A stretch of 64,000 nucleotides of DNA from Sepioteuthis lessoniana. Taxonomy: Eukaryota; Mollusca; Cephalopoda; Myopsida; Loliginidae. A program made the position numbers and the translations under genes. The DNA lies in NCBI GenBank assembly GCA_963585895.1, contig OY757924.1, positions 57,147,301 to 57,211,300 of the forward strand, given 5' to 3'. The notes under the pieces are model-generated. The model saw nothing but the letters and a program-made list of their open reading frames with translations, was not told the origin of the DNA and searched no databases. Below, piece after piece: positions 13,701 to 26,200 of the stretch. The stretch's first letter is position 1. Each line of letters opens with the position of its first letter.

Positions 13701-16700
13701 AGAGGTGTCCAAACCAGTTCTTCTATGACTCTTTATTGACTTTCCTGCAGATCTATCAACACCAAACGGGCACAAGAAGTCTGAACGAACAGGTGGTCCA
13801 GAGACAGACCAACCTATAGAATTTTTGACTGTGTACATCATCATCTTTTAAAGTTATAAACAACATTTTCTTTATGATAAAAATAAATCTGGGATAGCCC
13901 CCATAGCATAATGGCTAAAGTGCTGGGCTTGAAGTAAGTGAGCTATTACTTTCAGTTTTGGACTAAAACTCCTGTGAAAGGTATGAACCTCCTTATCCCA
14001 TCAGCTATGGGTTAACTAATATCACTGCTATTCTTCTGTAAGGGTTGATTTGGCATTAGATAACCCAGGAAGGTTGATCTGTCATCAAACAAAGAAATCA
14101 AACCAAACTAAAAAAAAATATATTGAGTGTTCAGTGCTTTTGAAATAATTTAAGATGCACATTAGAGTTTTAACTGATTCTGCTCTTGATAAACATTTAT
14201 TTTATTTCATTTTTAAATCAATTCCGCTGAAATATTAGTCTATATTCGGAGTGAAATTTCTTGTTGATTTTATTTCAGGCTGGAATTTAAAATCCCAGAA
14301 CTGAAACGCATGGGAAGCTTTACAATGTGTACAAGTCCATTAAAGTTTAAAAAAACTGGTATTATTCAGCTGGCTGTGAAATATAGTGATCATGAACCAA
14401 CTGCATGGGTACATAAACAGGTCGGTATAACATTCTTATTTTGCCTTTATTTTAAATTTGTTTTCCTTATTAAGATTAAGCTCTATCAACCAGACTTAGA
14501 ATATGCTGATTCCATAGAGGTGTTCCAGGTGTGGCACTAAACTGGATCTGCCAATAAGGATTTAATTTTGGAGTGTCTGGTGAATAGAGTCATTTCTTCT
14601 TATTATTACTCCCAGGTCTTCTCTGACTCATAATGCTTATACCTGTTAGAGTCCCATCTATAGGATATGTTTAAAAATTATTAGTATTGGATTGGAATAC
14701 TTGAAACCTTATAACTGTCTGCAAATTATTTGTATTATGAATAGTTACTTGAAGCTGTAATTGTTCACTAAGGATTATTATTAGTTACTTGAAACTATAT
14801 AATTGCTGGCAAATTATTGGTGTTAGATAGGAATACTTGAAACCATTTAGCTGTGTGCAAACAAATATTATTAAAAACAAATAATTACTTGAAACCATAT
14901 AATTATTAGTATTAGATAGGAATATTTTAATACGACTGTTAGCAAATTATTTATATTAGTTTGCTTTGGTTGGGTTTTATGGCATATCAACCATTGTAGG
15001 TTACTTAATACCAAATCCTGTTTATACATATTAAATATATATATATGATTTGGTTTTGTTGGGTTTTATGGCATATCAACCATTTTAGGTTATTTAATGC
15101 CAAATCCTGTTTATACATATTAAATATATATATGATTTGGTTTTGTTGGGTTTTATGGCATATCAACCATTGTAAGTTATTTAATGCCAAATCCTGTTTA
15201 TACATATTAAATATATGTATGATTTGGTTTTGTTGGGTTTTATGGCATATCGACCATTGTAGGTTAATACCAAATCCTGTTTATACATATGTATTAAATA
15301 TATATGATTTGTAAACACATTCTGTGGATAACATTTTCAAACGAGCCTGAACTCATTTTTTTTTTTGCCCCTAGATTAATGGTTTCAAGCAAGAGTTGCT
15401 ATTTGATACTAATTATTCTATTCAACACAATTCATTCATTTGCACGTAGATAAATGGTTCAAAGTATTGCTATGTATCATAACAATTCAAGTAGAAATCA
15501 GTCATTTGTTTACAGACAGATGATCAAATAGTCCTATTTTTAACAATTCAATTTTGCATAAGTCATTTGTTTGCACTCAGTTTAAATAGCAAAGAGTTCT
15601 ATTTGACCCATAGATAGGAACTCAACTCAACCAAACCAAACCAAACCATTCTAAAATACCAAATATTTAAGTACTCAGCTCAAGCAAAAAGATTTTACCT
15701 ATGGAGGATGTATACATGTTATTTAAAAGTAAATAAAAAAGGACTAGAAAAGAGAGAAAAAAGCAAGTGAAGAGAGAGACAAGAAAATAAACAGATAAGT
15801 GCTTAACTTGCACAAGCAGATTATTTATAATATATGAGCATACAACTTGCCAAGTTACACATTGTTCACCTTCAATCCTCTCTTATGCTATTTGTCATAA
15901 TCTTAATTGAGACTTTTGAATTTTTTTATTCTTTCCTGATTCGGATGATATGTTAATAAAGTTCTGTTCTTTACTTTTATCAACTCTGTGTTTTTTTTTA
16001 TTTTTCCTTCTCATTCCAATTGACCGGTGACCTAAGGAATTGTTGCTATTACTTCTTTTTTTGTTTTTACTCTTTTTTATTTTCTTTTTTAAATCACTGT
16101 TTGCATGTGATGAAAGATCCCTAAGTCTAAACTATGACAAGATGTACATCTAAGGAATTTTCATTTTCATTCTATACACAAAGAGAAAAAAAGAAACTAA
16201 TTTTGAACAATAATCAATCTTTAGAAGACAAAAGTGTTTAGTAACAGAAAAGTTGGTTTAACCAACAGTTTTATTGCACTCACTGTATCTGTTGTAGTTT
16301 TTATTGGAATAAACAAAAGGCATTACTTTTGGAGAAACTCTGGTATTTGTTTGCCCTGTCAATGGAGCTTAGAGTAAGCTGATTGTATCCCTTAGAAAGG
16401 GGTTAAAAAAATGTAAATATGAACGTACGATAAATGTGATTCCCTAACCTCTTGGCATAAAATAACCTTAAACATGTCGACATGCCATTAAAGTCAATCA
16501 ATCTTGTAATTTGTCTTTTTATTTTTGTTTTTATTTATTTTTGTGATTAATATGAAGTTTTGAACTTCTTTTTAGTGTCAAGCTGGTCGCCAAATAACAA
16601 TTTCTTTTGGTGGTGACTTTCATTACAACCCTGGAGCAGATGAACCAAAGCATGATCTTCTCTTGATTGGTGGAGGCATTGGAATCAATCCACTTTTCTG

Positions 16701-17220
16701 TATAATGAATTTAATTGCTGATTACAATGCCATGATCAAAAAAGGCAATTCCAATGGCTACCATCCTGGAAATGTACGGCTTCTCTACTCAGTCAGTACT
16801 GAAAATGATATTCAATTTAAGGTATTGGATAAAATAATTATTTATTTCTTATCTAATAGCCCTATTCTGTCAGTAACCCTTACTTTAACTATCAACCACT
16901 GACAATCCACTTTTTCCTCATTTTCAATGTATTTCTGTATTATTATTATTTTCAATGTTTTCTCAGTGTAAAATCAATAGCAGTTTGTTTACATTATCTA
17001 TCTATCTATATATATATATATAGCTGTTAAGCGGATGTATGTAAACAATACTAATTATGATTTATAACCGTTTAAAATTTACTTCACTGCTATTAGTTCC
17101 TCATGGATGAGTCTCGGATTGGCATTTGAGTCAACCGGGTTTCGATCCCAGCTACAGGAAGCTAGTATGTCTAGCCACACTGATGAGTTCTGATAGAATG
17201 AAACAGATCTGTCTGTGGAT

Positions 17221-17254
<34 letters not shown>

Positions 17255-20200
17255 GCTTATTCTAGTAGGAGAAGTTTAAAAACTTTTTTCTGTTAATGGT
17301 CCCATCATCAACAGTGAATGGATAATGCTGTATCGTGGTAAGGAAGAGATGCACTGTGAAATAGAGTTAACTATTTATTAACTGAAGTGGTACACTCCAA
17401 CAAATATTATAAATCTCATGCTGTTGGTGTTACGTCTGAAGTTGGTCTTACTACTGACAGAGATCTGTCAGTACTCACTGTGTTTAGGAAACACAAGGTC
17501 TTTTATTCTTCTGAGATACCAGAAGTCACATGGTATGAGCCAGTGTACAACAGATAAATAAAAAAGTAAAAATTTTAATAGTAAAGGGCAATGTGTAAAA
17601 GGTATTAGATAAACAATTATATATAAGGATTAGAATTGGTAATATTTATTCTGCAATATATGATGTGAAACTGTAATATAATAGTCAATATGTATTTGTC
17701 AGAAAGTAATATGTAAGATTTAAGTGCTCAAAGGTTAAAGAGCTCCTTCTGCCCTGCTATTCACCCATAGCTGAAGGAAGAATAATTTGTTGCATACCTT
17801 TCCATACCTACTTGAAATGCAAATAATCTCGTCAAGGATTTGAGGTCGGGTCGCAGAGTACATTTCCTACAATGATAACAACTACACTACGAGTGCCTTC
17901 ATATTACACTCCGTATTATATGACTCTATAATAATGTAACAGTCAATATGCATTTGTCAGAAAGTAATATGCAAGATGTAAGATTTAAGTGCTCAAAGGT
18001 AAAAGATGAATAATGGATTACAAGTAAAATCTGGTCAATGCAAACCAAAAGAACAAACCTTGACAAGTCAAACTTATAGTATCTATCTTTTCTGACTGAG
18101 TCTTGCATTTCAAAATGAACCAGTCTATTGTAAAATATTAAACCTGAAAAATCAGTTAAAAGTCATCAAAAACAAAAAAAAGACTTTCTAAGGACCTTGG
18201 CCAAAATGGGGGAGTTGGAGATCTTGCTAGAATCCAAATTCAGAAATTTTTAATTGTCGTAATTCATAATGCAGCCAAGGATGTGAGCATGGTGAGCTTG
18301 TCATGGAGTGACTGAGCTGCTTGCAGGGCCTAGTACAAAACTGTGCTCTGTATAAAGAATTTACTAGAACATAGAATAGCTCTAGTCTTTTACTAAAATT
18401 TGTATTAATTCCTAACTACTTTCTTTTTAAGATTCTTGCCCTGTCAGCTGGACTTAGACCAATAGTTTCTAACCGATTTGGGGCTATGCACCACTTAGTT
18501 ATCACTAAAATTCTGATGCCCTGCCTGTAATATTTAATTCTTACATATTTAAAATCTTACTGCAGTTCAAGTGAAGGAAGCTAAAAAAAAAAAAGCCATT
18601 AACTTGGTCTCTAAATAAGACCCACTAACCATTTAAAAATTCTGCTAGATTTCATGCTATCATTTAATGATTCTACTCTATTCTATGTTACTGTATGTTG
18701 GATTATTAAAGAAATGAAAGCTTTAACTGGCTTTCTTTTCCTAACACACACGTGTTAAGTTTGCTTATTTTCAAAAGTAACTTAGGAGTGATATAAATTA
18801 TAATTGATATAAGTGATATAAATTAATGATATAAATCTAAGGAGTGATATTTTTTAAATTAACTAACAAGTGATATAAAATTGTAATTGATATAAGTGAT
18901 ATAACACTAAGGAGTGATATTTTTAAAATTAACTAACAAGTGATATAAAATTGTAATTGATATAAGTGATATCACACTAAGGAGTGATATTTTCAAAAGT
19001 TACTAACAAATATAAATTGTAATTAATATACGAGGATCATTAAATAAGTTTCCAGACATTTTCATATGGGCACTTTCATTGATAGTACACTCATGAAACT
19101 CTAATCCCCTTTGAAGTAATCTCCTCTGGCTGCAATGCACTTGTTGTACCGTTCCAACAACTTCTGGAAGGCCCCACGGAAGTCCTCTTGTGTGAGCATG
19201 TCAATGACTTCCGTCACAGCCTCTTTCATCTCCTCAATTGTCTCATAACGACAGCCTCTGAGCTTAGGGAATAACCAAAAGTCACTGGGAGCAAGGTCTG
19301 GACTATAGGGAGGCTGAGGAACTGTCTTGATGCTCATCTTGGTCAAATAGTCTGTGACAAGGATGGAGTTGTGGACTGGTGCATTGTCCTGGTGGAAATG
19401 CCACTAACCAGATTGAAGATTACTGGCCTCTTCTGATGGAATCTCTTGCTGAACTCCCTTAAAACCTCCCTGCCTTCCTTGAATCTCTTATGCCACTCAA
19501 AAACTGATGCTCGATTCATGTTCCAAAAGCAGTCTGAAGCATTCCATACGTTTCTGTGGAATTTTTTCCAAGTTTAAAACAGAATTTTATTGCATATCGT
19601 TCTTCTAAAGTGTCCTCACATCCAGATTGCTTTTTTGAAATTCACCAGCTGTGACAATCAGGCTTTAGTAGGGTGTATTTGAATTCCTGCTATAGCTGTT
19701 CTTTGAACCTGAAATCATAAAAATTGGTCAGTCATCTCATAAGATGTATAGCAATAACATACTGAATTTTCAAGAATCTATGACAAATTTAAATGCCTGT
19801 ACAAAAAAGTCTGGAAACTTATTGAATGCACCATGTAAGTGATATAAGTTAGTGATATAACAGTAATGAGTGATATTTTCAAAAGTAACTAACAAGTGAT
19901 ATAAATTGTAATTGATATAAGTAATATAAATCTAAGGAATGATATTCCTTCTAGTCAGTCAAATGTTTTGTTGCAGAGTATAAAAAATTTTGTATATGAT
20001 GGATTGACCAAATTTATAGCATTAGCATACTTTTTCAAAAGTCTGAAAATTTTCCTGATAGATTTTACTTTGTTTTTGTTTTGTTTTTATTTTCATTTTT
20101 AGGATGAACTTGAAAAACTTCAAAACGAAAATGAAAATATTAGCTGCAAGTTTTTTGTTACCAAAGAAAAACTGACTAATGAGGACATTGCTAGTAAGTA

Positions 20201-23200
20201 TTAGGTAGCTGACTATTGTCATCCATCTTGATATATTGTTGCATGCACACACACACACACACAATATATATATATATATATGGTGGAAGGGATAGAATAG
20301 ACAAACCTAAATTCAGTATTTTTTCCTGCAGTATTCTTGCTGAATGTTGCCCTGCATTATTATATAGAAGTGCAATGTTTCTCTTATTGACGAATACAGG
20401 GTGTTTTTAGATTTTCCTGAACATGTTACAGCTTTTGAACTCTGGATTGAGTACCTGATTGTGGTTTAAAAACTCAGAATAAATAATGCTGCAGTGATCC
20501 CACCATACACATAGCATAACTTCTTTTCCATGAAGTGCTCCACCTTTCCGTTAGGCTGATGAGATTCATCCTTATCAATCCTCTATCTTCTGCACTGAAC
20601 ATTGTCTATAAAAGTTCCATTTTTTTGGTCACCTGTAATAATATTCTTGAAAAAATGCTCCTTTTTTGCCTTGAAAGAAGTCTTATCACTATGGATATGC
20701 AATCTTCCTTATTCTTTTCACTAAGAGTATGAGGAACCCCAGCACACATCTTGCTCACTTCTATCTTTTTCAAGTAGCTGCAAATAGTTAATTGTGTCGT
20801 GTTGAGATCAAGTATTAATTCTCAAGTAGTTTGGCATGGATTGCTTTCCATTAATTCTCTTAAAGCCTCTTGATCATGGTGTAATGAGCATCCTGGTCTT
20901 GGTTCATCTCTCAATGGCATATCACCCGAGTGAAACTTTGAAAACCAGTTTTGGATTTGGTGGTCAGTAATGACACCTTGATCCCAAACACTACAAATTT
21001 TCTTAGCTGCTTCTCAAACATTTTTGTTATTCTTAAACCCCTACAATATTACGTGTCCTCCAATTTAGGTGTGTGAGACCATACATTAAATTACAATGTT
21101 TACTCTATCAATACTGAAATAAGAATGACCGATGAAGGCCCACTATTATCGGGTAATTTCTAGTTCTGTTTGAAACATTATATGTTTAAAATGCATACCT
21201 GCAACTTGCTTGCTTCCACATAAGTAGTATGCAACACAAGGTCAATTCTTTTAAGTAGAGTTTAACAGGTTTTAATTCAGAGTTCTCCTTTCCTTCTCCT
21301 ATACCATTTGCCATACCAAGGTTAAAGAGCCCAGTCTACACTACTAAATACCCATAGCTGGAGGTAGCATAGTTGAATTCAAACCCTTTCCCCTAAAGAT
21401 AGTAGCACTTTATGAAATGCAAACAGCCTTATCCAGAATTTGAACTTGGGTTGCCATGTCCATTTTTATTATACTACAAGTGCCCCAAATTACACACACA
21501 CACATATATATGTATGAAATAAAGAAATTTTTTGGTCCAATGAGAGAAAAGTAAACACTTTAAAATGAGTAGATGTGCAAGTAAATTTGGTTTTAAGTTT
21601 GTTAATTTTTGCTTTTACATATATATATATATATATATAAAGTAAAGTAAAGTAGGCAACCTTAGTTGAGGGTGACCCAGAGGCTCCCTTTTCAATAGCT
21701 ACAACACCAAAGTATAGGGGAGAGTGCTACTTCTTTCCCTGGTTTTCCTCCACTTTACCCTTGATCCTTACCTTATAATTCTGAGTGCTAAGCAAGGCCG
21801 TATCAAGTACCATTTTTTGAGCCTTTGTTATGACTTGACCTGGGATTGAACTCTAGTCTCCCGGACCATTGGCAAACACTCTACTCATTAGGCCAATAGC
21901 TCGGTACTGGAATGAAAAAACACAAGGTCTTCTGAGGAGGATTTTATTTGTAGAAATATTTTCCAACATTAAATGTTTTGATCTTTAGACCTTCATGAGA
22001 GGTAGAAGTTATTAAATGAAATTATTTTAAGTTATCATTGTTGGAAATGAATTCAGCAACCTGAGTTCAAATCCAGGATGAAGCTGTTTACCTATCACTT
22101 TGCACTATTGTTTTTGGGAAAGGCATGAATCCATCTCTTTTTTTTCTCTGCTATGGGTAAATAGTTGAGCAGACTGGGTTTTTAAGACTTCATTAAGGAA
22201 CCAGTCTCAGAAAAGGAAAACTGAATTTAAACCAGCTGTGCTCTATTTGAAATTTGATCTTATGTTACATCTTGCCCATGGTTGAGGAGTTGGGTAAATA
22301 CATGCATTCTCCTCTCCTGAAGATAAGAAGCAAAGCAAAAATTTATTTTTGTGCCTGCATTTTTCTACAAACTCAGATCTTTTTTTTTTTTCCAGCAAAC
22401 TACTGGGTCCAAGAAATACATTTATTTTTTATCTATTCTCTCAGCACTGTCTATAAGATTTTGATATTTTATTACAAGCATCATACATTTCCTTTCATAG
22501 CTTTTCTTTGACTTTAGGTGCCATACCATTTACATCTTTTCATTTCTCAATTTACTTAGAAAACAGCCTTGTTATTTTCAAAGGAAATTTTATTGTTGTA
22601 AAATCATTATATAAACTTAATTAAGCAGTGGTTATTAACCACATAAATCAAACATTAAACTGTGAAATTTTCAGATTTTTTTGCAATTAGTTATATGGTT
22701 TCACATTAATAATAATCATTTATAAACAATTACAACTTCAAGTAATTATTCCTAATGCAACCAGACATGCAGGACACTGCTGGAGAAGCAAGGACGAGAT
22801 CGAAAGTGATGTACTCCTGTGGACTCCCACATATCGCCAATCAAAAGCAGGACGACCAGCTCGAACATTCATACAGCAGCTATGTGATGATACGGCATGT
22901 AACTCTGAAGACTTGCCGGAGGCGATGAATGATAGGGAGATGTGGAGAAAGAGGGTCTGGGATATCCGTGCTAGACACACGACATGATGATGATGATGAT
23001 TCCTAATGCAAATAATTTATATACAATTATATCATCATCATCCTGTCGTGCTGGTAGCACAGATATCCCTGACCCTCTCTTGCTACTTTTCCCTATCGTT
23101 CATCGCCTCAGGCAGGTCTTCTGGACAACATCACGTATCCTCACATAGTTGCTGAATGTATGTTCGTGCTGGTCGTCCTGCTTTTGCACGGCTATGTGTG

Positions 23201-26200
23201 GGGGGTCCATAAGAGTACATCACGTATACAATTATATAGTTTCAAGAAATTATTCTACTTAATGATAGTTATTTGTTTGCACACAGTTACTTGAAACCAT
23301 ATAACTAATAATAATCCCTAGCAAACAATTACAGCTTCAAGGAAAATTCCTAATACAAATAATTTGTATACAATTATATGATTTTAAGTATTCCTACCTA
23401 ATATCGATAATTTGCAAGGATTATATGGTTTTACACTTGCAACCGGCTCATTGGCCTAGAGGATAGAATATTCGCTAATGGTCTGGGAGACAGGGGTTCA
23501 ATCCCATGTTGAGTCATACCAAAGACTTTTAAAAAATGGTAATTGATACCTCCTTGCTTAATACTCAGCATTATAAGGCACGTACCAAGGGTAAAGTGGA
23601 GCAATCCAAGGAAAGGAGTAGTACCCTCCCTACACCTAGATGTAGTAGCTATTGAAAAGGGAGCTTTCAGGTCACCCTCAACTACAGTCACCAACTTTAC
23701 TTATATGGATTTAAGTATTTTTCTCAGTCTCTTCTCCAGAGGTAGGGTGTGACACAAGATAAATTTTTTTAAATTCCTAGACTAGTTGCCTAACTAAGAT
23801 TAAATAACCCAGTCTGCTCTACTATTTACCAATATCTGGGGAAAAACAGTTGGATGCATATCTTTCTCAAAGGCATTTGCACATAGTGAAACACGTGCAG
23901 CTTTGTCCAGGATTTAAACTCAAATCACCTATTCCATTCCCTGCAAGTAGCCAAAGAGACCAGCAGTATCTGAAACAAGTAATAGGCTAAAAATGACAGA
24001 TTTGGAGATGAGTAATAACATTAATTTTTAAATACCTAGTTTAATGGAAGTTAAAAACCAGTCTGTACTAATTTTAATGTAAATTTGTTAAAACCATTAC
24101 GCTATGTAATTTAAATTTTAATGCAAATTTGTTATAACCGTTATGCTATGTGTCCTGCTGGACACATAGCATAATGGTTATAGGCATTGGTTCCCTAAGC
24201 TTCTAAGGAGACAATCATCTGGAGTTTGCAGGTTTAATCCTGATTGCAGGCGAGTAACAATACAGGAATTCTTAACACTTGTACACCGTTATGGTTAACG
24301 GAATCAGAACAGGCAACCCCTGTGGATTCAATAAAGGATGTAGTTCGGAGTTCTGTGTAGGCTCCCGAGTTCAACAAACACCTGAAGAAGGCTGGTGAAC
24401 ATTTCAGCTGAAACATTGTGGAAATAACAATAAAGATGAAGACAATAGTCTGAAAACCCTTAATGTAAATTTGTTATCCCACCAAATTTAATAAAATGTT
24501 TATTTTTCATTGATTGGTGATCTTCATTGTCTAGAGTTAAGTAGGTATGGAAGGTATTTCTCCAAATGTTTGGAGCACTGTTTGTAGAGTTTAGAATATG
24601 CCGACTGGGGTTAGATCCATTTCTCCAAAATAGTTATGTCCTGAGTATGGCACTAAATTGCATCTAATGGTGAAGGTCTGGTTCTGGAGATCCGGTGAAT
24701 GTTCTTAATTCCATGTTCACTCTGCTTGGTTGATTGTTTAGGTTTTATGGCATATCAACGTTTGTAGGTTATTTAATGCCAAATCTATTTTTATACAAAT
24801 AGTCAGTTCTATTTCAAACAATTCAGTTTAGCATGAGTACACAGTTTAATTGTCAAAAACATTTCTATTTCAAGCTATTCAATTTAATCAAACAATTCTG
24901 TTTTGTATAAGTATAGATTTTCTCCACACATAGTTAAATGTCAAAACAGTTCTATTTCAAACAATTCAGTTTAGCATAAATACAGTTTCAATATTAAAAG
25001 GTTCTATTTCAAGCAGTTCAGTTTAGTATAAGTACACAATTTAATAGTCAAAAATATTTCTTTTTCAAGCTATTCAGTTTAGTCAAACAGTTCTGATTCA
25101 AACAATTCAGTTTAGCATAAGTATGCAGTTTAGTTCTATTTAACTCATAGATAGGGCCCTATCAGGTGCTACCACTCTGGGCCACAGTGGACCTGGGAGC
25201 AATAGCAATAAAGGAGTGCTCTGCATTCCACAAAGCTCCAGCATCACTGGAACCTCACCATCAGATTGTTTAGTGTCATATCCAGGACCCTTGTTCTTTT
25301 TTTTGGTGGGGGGGTCTTACCCTCCTGCAGAGGTGCAGTTGGTGTATTCTACAGCTCCAGCCAACTAGGTAACGTTCATTCTGACCTGGAGTGATAGTAC
25401 CTGTTAGGGTCTAATCATTAAGTCAAATATACCTGTTTAAGAATATTTATAGTTGATGGGACTGTGTGCAAAAAAAACTTCTTAAGGAACAATGTTGTAT
25501 ACTATAATACATATACAAATATAAGCGGAAACCTAGTCAACAATAATGACGACTTCAATGAACAAACGAACACACTTCTTTATAAAAATATATCTCTCAC
25601 ACTTTATTCTCGAAAGGGTTTATATTGGTTGTGTGTGAGAGGTGAGTTGGAGACGGGGACAGACTGCTACATATTGACCCAAGTTCTTCTGACCATCGCA
25701 GCACTTCTTTCTCATTTTGGCTGGGTTGCTCAACTGTGGGTCATTGAGGGCCCAAAGCCCTCTGTCTGCCGCTGGCTCTCACGCTGGCATCTTGTCCCCA
25801 ACTGACTCCAACTGCAGCTGGAACTGACCCAAACTGTCTGTGGCACCTGGTTATATAATTGTCTCATACCCATCTGCTTATTTACACAGGTGCATCTTAT
25901 TTACACAGGTGCATCTCTTGATTGACGGCTTGGTCAATTTTAGAATCTTCATAAACCTAATATTAAATCCCCTGTTAATGATTTTCATCAAATTTCATAA
26001 TATGAAGCAGAAAAAAAACATTTCTAATGTTGCCTTTAAACTCAAACAAACTCTTTATGCTGTGTTCAACAGTGTTCAAGTTTCTTTTCTTTTTTTCTGT
26101 CTTTTTCCATTGTCCTGTCGTCCCCCTTTTTTTTTATTAATAAATTGCTCATTCACTTTTTTTTTTACTTTATATCTACTTCTCTCTGTCTTTACCTTAA

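Noticed and set aside
15005..15314. Repeated FCWVLWHINH-type frames on both strands
   Set aside because: Tandem SINE-tail array; no start, stop or codon signal of its own.
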